A stretch of 38,083 bases of DNA from JBCCDY01 sp039030555 (GTDB lineage Bacteria > Bacteroidota > Bacteroidia > Cytophagales > Cyclobacteriaceae), in NCBI GenBank assembly GCA_039030555.1, contig JBCCDY010000033.1:1-38083 (forward strand). The letters are read 5' to 3'. How positions within the stretch are numbered: position 1 is the stretch's first letter; the number at the start of each line of letters is the position of its first letter. The notes under the pieces were generated by a model. That model saw nothing but the letters and a program-made list of their open reading frames with translations. It had not been told where the DNA came from and searched no databases. Below are positions 34,806 to 38,083 of the stretch, in pieces. A program made the translations under genes and the position numbers.

Positions 34806-36323
34806 ATGAAATCTATACTCAATATTCTAATCATTCTGTTTCTCATGAATATTCAAATGCAAGGGCAATCCAATGATAATTCATTATTTGATAGAACACT
34901 TACTTCGGATGAAGTATCAGAAGATGTTGAAATACTTCGAAAAGGTTTAGAAAAATTACATCCAAGTTTATTTCAATATTTGTCTCAAGATGAGTTTAAT
35001 GAATCCCTAAACGAAATAAAAAGTAAAAACAATAATGCAAAAACTTACGGCGAATTATATAGAGAAATAAGTTCAGTCATTTCTCAAATAAAGTGTCAGC
35101 ATACATTAGCAATTCCCGAATCAGAAAGTTTAAATAGCATCACAAGCAACGGGAAATTTTTTCCCTTATGGTTAAGGTGGGAATTTGAACCCTTAAATGC
35201 TTACATAGGTTCCGATTTGTCATTTGATGCATGTTTGCAACCAGGAACTAAAATACTTAGTATCAACAACCGAAATATTGAGGACATATACAAAACGCTT
35301 ATTTCACACTTCTCCTCTGATGGAGACATCTTGACAAATAAGCATAGTCGACTGGAAGTTGGGGTAGATTTTCAAATTTGGTATCACCTACTAATTGATA
35401 GGTCAGAAAATTTTATCGTCAAGTTGACCAATTCAAATGGGGAAATCTTCGAAAAAAAACTGGCAGCAGTCACTTTCAAAGAATGGGCTAAAAATCACAA
35501 AAAGTATAGGAAATCAAAGAATTCTAAAATCAAAAAATACATGGCTTATCATGTAAAAGTAGAGCAGCAAAATCGTAAAAAACCTATTCGATACGAAATA
35601 ATAAATGATAAGGTAGGACTTTTAAAAGTCGGAAATTTTGCCTCTGGAGATTTAGAAAAAATTGTTTCTGATGCGTTTTTAGAATTTAACAAAGTAAAAA
35701 CTAAACATTTAATTGTTGACGTAAGAGATAATGAAGGTGGTTCAGATATTTTAGGAAGGTATTTATTCAATTATTTCATAGATAAACCTACAGTTTATTT
35801 TGATTCATTATATACATCAACTGGAATTTCAGATACTACCTTTATATTTAAGCATACAGACAAAAATACAGATTGGTATAAATATAATCAACAACTCGTA
35901 TATAAATTGCCAAATGGAAGATTTGCGACCAAGTCAGAAGTGAATAAGGGCTTGTTAATACAACAGCCTAACGGTATGAACTTTAAAGGGAAAATATATA
36001 TTTTAATGAATGGAAGAAGTGCATCTACTGCAGCGGAATTCACGTCAGCTATGCATATGAATGATTTGGCAACATTCATAGGAGAAGAATCTGGAGGAGA
36101 TTACCACGGTGGAAATGGAGGGGACTTTGCTACTTTAAAACTACCGAATTCGAAAATTGAGATAAACATTCCTTTAGTGGACTATGTAATGAACAGTACT
36201 GAATCAAAATTCATAGGTAAAGGAACAATGCCTGATTATGAAATACGACCCACTATGCAGGACCATTTAGACTTGAAAGACGTTCAATTGGAATTTACCT
36301 TGAAACTAATAGAAGAAAACTAA
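34806..36323 (+). CDS. S41-family (C-terminal processing/tricorn-like) peptidase
   Basis: About 505 residues from ATG 34806, the first start giving a clean signal peptide (ILNILIILFLMNIQMQGQ). An earlier in-frame ATG at 34731 lies inside the IS110 gene and is rejected. An N-terminal helical domain (LRKGLEKLHPSLFQYLSQDE), a PDZ-like middle part (LSINNRNIEDIYKTL) and the S41 core follow. VDVRDNEGGSD and NGRSASTAAEFTSAMH carry the catalytic serine. It should cut proteins in the periplasm. It sits directly after the IS110 element and before an attC-like site, as a cassette gene would. Confidence 0.88.
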   Translation: MKSILNILIILFLMNIQMQGQSNDNSLFDRTLTSDEVSEDVEILRKGLEKLHPSLFQYLSQDEFNESLNEIKSKNNNAKTYGELYREISSVISQIKCQHTLAIPESESLNSITSNGKFFPLWLRWEFEPLNAYIGSDLSFDACLQPGTKILSINNRNIEDIYKTLISHFSSDGDILTNKHSRLEVGVDFQIWYHLLIDRSENFIVKLTNSNGEIFEKKLAAVTFKEWAKNHKKYRKSKNSKIKKYMAYHVKVEQQNRKKPIRYEIINDKVGLLKVGNFASGDLEKIVSDAFLEFNKVKTKHLIVDVRDNEGGSDILGRYLFNYFIDKPTVYFDSLYTSTGISDTTFIFKHTDKNTDWYKYNQQLVYKLPNGRFATKSEVNKGLLIQQPNGMNFKGKIYILMNGRSASTAAEFTSAMHMNDLATFIGEESGGDYHGGNGGDFATLKLPNSKIEINIPLVDYVMNSTESKFIGKGTMPDYEIRPTMQDHLDLKDVQLEFTLKLIEEN

Positions 36324-36335
36324 GTAAAAACGTTT

Positions 36336-36450
36336 GCTAACAAACAATAAAATGAATCCGATTGCTCTTTTCATCGAAACTAATGCAATAAATCGAAAGG
36401 ATTGTGCAACTAGTAAAGTATAAGAGGACTCATTTTATTTGAACGTTAGC
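36336..36450 (+). repeat. attC-like site 3 (115 bp)
   Basis: GCTAAC at 36336-36341 and GTTAGC at 36445-36450 are exact reverse complements. The arms extend inward over 20 bases: 36336-36355 against 36430-36450, with CA(A)ATAAAATGA fully matched and only the three bases next to the core unmatched. An inner AATCC/GGATT pair adds to the fold. It begins 12 bases after the S41 stop, the position of an attC behind its cassette gene, and is within the attC length range. The gap to the MerR gene holds nothing else. Confidence 0.65.
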
Positions 36451-36467
36451 GATCAGGTATGCTCAAA

Positions 36468-36830
36468 TCAACAATCACCTTTTTTTACATCCTCAATCCC
36501 ATCTACAAGAAACTTTCTAACGAACTTCAATTGACGAATTCTGCTATCAATTTCATTGATCTTAGCGTTTAGAACTTCAATTTTTCTTTCAATTGACAGT
36601 TGGTTAGTGAACCAACTATCCAAAAGATCCTTTATCTCTGACAAGGTGAATCCAATTTCTTTGGCTTCTTTTATCAACTGTATTTTTTCTACAAGCTTTT
36701 CATCATACTGCTTATAATTGTTGGTTTTCACTGCTTCATCTACCGTCCCTTTAAACAGTCCATAATTTTCATAATACCTCAGGGTATGAATGGTTAACCC
36801 TGTCCTCTTTGCCAGCTCGCTTATTAACAT
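36468..36830 (-). CDS. MerR-family regulator
   Basis: About 120 residues from ATG 36830; a TTG one codon earlier is less likely. The N-terminal winged helix-turn-helix (LISELAKRTGLTIHTLRYYENYGL) is written here in two parts: LISELAKRTGLT and IHTLRYYENYGL. The dimerisation coiled coil (about residues 78-112) follows. The short C-terminus ends in a single Cys, so no metal-binding loop is evident. It diverges from two membrane protein genes across an operator-like dyad and probably controls them. Confidence 0.9.
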   Translation of the reverse strand: MLISELAKRTGLTIHTLRYYENYGLFKGTVDEAVKTNNYKQYDEKLVEKIQLIKEAKEIGFTLSEIKDLLDSWFTNQLSIERKIEVLNAKINEIDSRIRQLKFVRKFLVDGIEDVKKGDC

Positions 36831-36856
36831 CAATAAAAAAATTTAAAAAATAGTTG

Positions 36857-36880
36857 AAGTATAGAGTATGGTCTATACTT
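36857..36880. promoter_or_regulatory. MerR-type operator dyad
   Basis: AAGTATAGA (36857-36865) and TCTATACTT (36872-36880) form a perfect 9-bp inverted repeat with a 6-base spacer, centred between the divergent merR and membrane protein genes. Its right end overlaps the -33 box of the rightward promoter. This is the expected kind of site for the adjacent MerR protein. Confidence 0.7.
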
Positions 36881-36909
36881 GTTAGTTACAAACATAGGTA
36901 ATACGTTTG
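36879..36909 (+). promoter_or_regulatory. promoter of the membrane protein pair
   Basis: TTG (36879-36881), 20 bases, then TACGTTTG (36902-36909), an exact TAnnTTTG -7 box, 14 bases before ATG 36924. Spacing is one base longer than the best sites in this window, which suits MerR-type control. Confidence 0.6.
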
Positions 36910-36923
36910 TCAAAAAAGACAAA

Positions 36924-37331
36924 ATGAAAAAGCTAACTGACCTTAAATTTCTTTTTACCGCTGTTGCAATTCTCGAATTCTTATATTTCGCAGCAGCTAT
37001 GCTACCTCCGTCCATAATACCATTAGTGACAGGTTGGAATCTTGGGCCGGATGGACATTGGATTGCCAAATTGATTGGCTTGTCACTTGGAACGATGGGC
37101 TATATGGCTTGGATTTTTAGAAAGAATCCGCACATTGGAGTTGCAAGGGGACTGGCGTTCTATCAAATGGCGAGTGCCACAATGGATTTGGTCATGTGGT
37201 TAGTGATGAAAGACAATGGAATTTTCAATAATTCATTGGCTGAAACCACTGTAATCGGTGCTATCGTCTCTCATTATTTCTTTGGTATCCTTCTGATTGC
37301 TGGAATTAAACAAGTCAATTCTAATGGATAA
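36924..37331 (+). CDS. small four-helix membrane protein under MerR control
   Basis: About 135 residues from ATG 36924, which follows the promoter; the in-frame upstream start at 36879 lies in the operator and is rejected. Four hydrophobic helices are visible (around LFTAVAILEFLYFAAAML, the LGTMGYMAWIF segment, the MASATMDLVMWLV segment and a final HYFFGILLIAGI helix). The function is unknown. Its end overlaps the next gene by 8 bases. Confidence 0.75.
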   Translation: MKKLTDLKFLFTAVAILEFLYFAAAMLPPSIIPLVTGWNLGPDGHWIAKLIGLSLGTMGYMAWIFRKNPHIGVARGLAFYQMASATMDLVMWLVMKDNGIFNNSLAETTVIGAIVSHYFFGILLIAGIKQVNSNG

Positions 37332-37809
37332 CATAATAAACTATTTCAACGGAGAGCGAATCCAGTGCTTCATTGGACTGCTAATCTCGATTATCTTCAT
37401 TACAGCCTCTGTCTATTTCCTTTTTTTACAAAAGCCATTTTTTAAAGGAGTAGCATATGTTGCGTTACCTCTTTCCACTTTTTTGATTGCCATATGTATT
37501 GGAGTAATTACTCGTACATCAGGTGATATTGACAGGGTAACTACCTACTATAAATCAAATCCAGATCAAGTCCGAACAGAGGAGTTGCCTCGAATGGAAA
37601 AGGTCATGAGAAACTTTGCTATTATTAAAAAAGTTGAAATGGGACTTTTCATACTGGGAATAGTCTTGGCCATTTCCTTTTGGAGCAACCACTTAATGAG
37701 GGGAATCGCTGTGGCCCTAATCGTTGAGGGTGTAACACTTTATCTATTTGACCATATTGCAGAACTCAGGGGAATAATATATATAAGATTCCTAACTTCA
37801 TCTGTATAA
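37324..37809 (+). CDS. second small membrane protein of the pair
   Basis: A 161-residue protein from ATG 37324, overlapping the end of the previous gene by 8 bases. Four hydrophobic helices are predicted (near residues 15-35, 44-62, 107-125 and 128-146), with a soluble loop containing TYYKSNPDQVRTEELPRMEK between helices 2 and 3. No family is recognised. Co-translation with the preceding gene and shared MerR control suggest they work together. Confidence 0.72.
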   Translation: MDNIINYFNGERIQCFIGLLISIIFITASVYFLFLQKPFFKGVAYVALPLSTFLIAICIGVITRTSGDIDRVTTYYKSNPDQVRTEELPRMEKVMRNFAIIKKVEMGLFILGIVLAISFWSNHLMRGIAVALIVEGVTLYLFDHIAELRGIIYIRFLTSSV

Positions 37810-37819
37810 AAACCGAATC

Positions 37820-37851
37820 GCTAACAAACGACCCCATAAATGATCTTATGG
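37820..37851 (+). repeat. attC-like half-site 4
   Basis: GCTAACAAAC (37820-37829), the same ten bases that open site 3, stands 10 bases after the stop of the second membrane protein gene. A CCATAA/TTATGG hairpin (37834-37851) follows. No matching GTTAG arm appears before the IS110 fragment, so the right half was lost or lies outside the window. Confidence 0.45.
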
Positions 37852-37898
37852 CGAGGAAGGTTCTGTAATTGTATTAAAAATCTTTCTTTTTTCTATCC

Positions 37899-38083
37899 TC
37901 AGCGATCATTTTCTTCAAATAACGATCCGATAAAAAGTAGATAACATAAGAAGCAAAAGGTCGTAGGTATGAAGCCAATGAAACTATTAAGTGATTTGAA
38001 GTTTGGAAAACGATCAATCTCTCCCAACTCCTCCAAAAGCTGAATACTCGTCAAAGGCCCTATCCCGGGAATCCCTCCTAAGA
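37899..38083 (-). pseudogene. IS110-family transposase fragment, C-terminal domain
   Basis: From the window edge the minus strand encodes LGGIPGIGPLTSIQLLEELG and then EIDRFPNFKSLNSFIGFIPTT, the transposase_20 core of an IS110 type different from the element at 33365. After FIPTT the usual serine block and C-terminus are missing and the frame ends 23 codons later. The other frame stays open to about 37878. So the element has an internal deletion. The 5' part lies beyond the window. Confidence 0.7.

Overview
The window reads as chromosomal DNA of a marine-type Bacteroidota bacterium, most likely order Cytophagales. This rests on low GC, Bacteroidota promoters of the form TTTG-N19-TAnnTTTG, type III glutamine synthetase, ParE of about 620 residues, a ligA-DUF6913-dapA operon, HAEPLYID and NUMOD4-HNH families, and few Shine-Dalgarno sites. 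The genus is not determined.

Left part (1-28.8 kb), mainly core and metabolic genes. A minus-strand ABC cluster (1-5607) has one ATPase, two DUF3526-type ABC-2 permeases, a MacB/FtsX-type permease cut by the window edge, and a possible 22-codon ORF coupled to the second permease. It is preceded by a small His/Cys-rich exported protein and by parE. Then come an AGMO-like fatty acid hydroxylase, a lipoprotein, a YfiR-like protein and a TPR protein. A GH15 enzyme and glnN follow on the minus strand with a terminator between them. After mtaB and a DinB protein, a TetR/MtfA-like pair diverges from ligA-DUF6913-dapA; two well-formed promoters lie back to back in the gap. recQ (TTG start) faces a stand-alone NUMOD4-HNH endonuclease. 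An arsenosugar set follows: a DUF2064 transferase, a structured leader, an AhpD-like protein, the radical SAM protein ArsS and the methyltransferase ArsM.

Right part (28.8-38.1 kb), accessory DNA. Short plus-strand gene units (HAEPLYID pair, HEAT-repeat gene, S41 peptidase, MerR plus two membrane proteins) are separated by imperfect inverted repeats. Several of these begin with a (G/C)CTAAC- or CACCAAC-type core and end with GTTAG, resembling integron attC sites and oriented as expected for cassettes reading left to right. No integrase is in view, so this would be a CALIN-like or decayed array. A group II intron (30312-32116) sits exactly inside the core of the first such repeat, and its maturase frame is broken. 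An IS110-family element with a candidate bridge RNA abuts another. A third half-site lies beside a truncated second IS110 element at the window end. The recurrent link between mobile elements and cassette-type repeats is the most interesting feature of the window.

No rRNA, tRNA or CRISPR array was seen.
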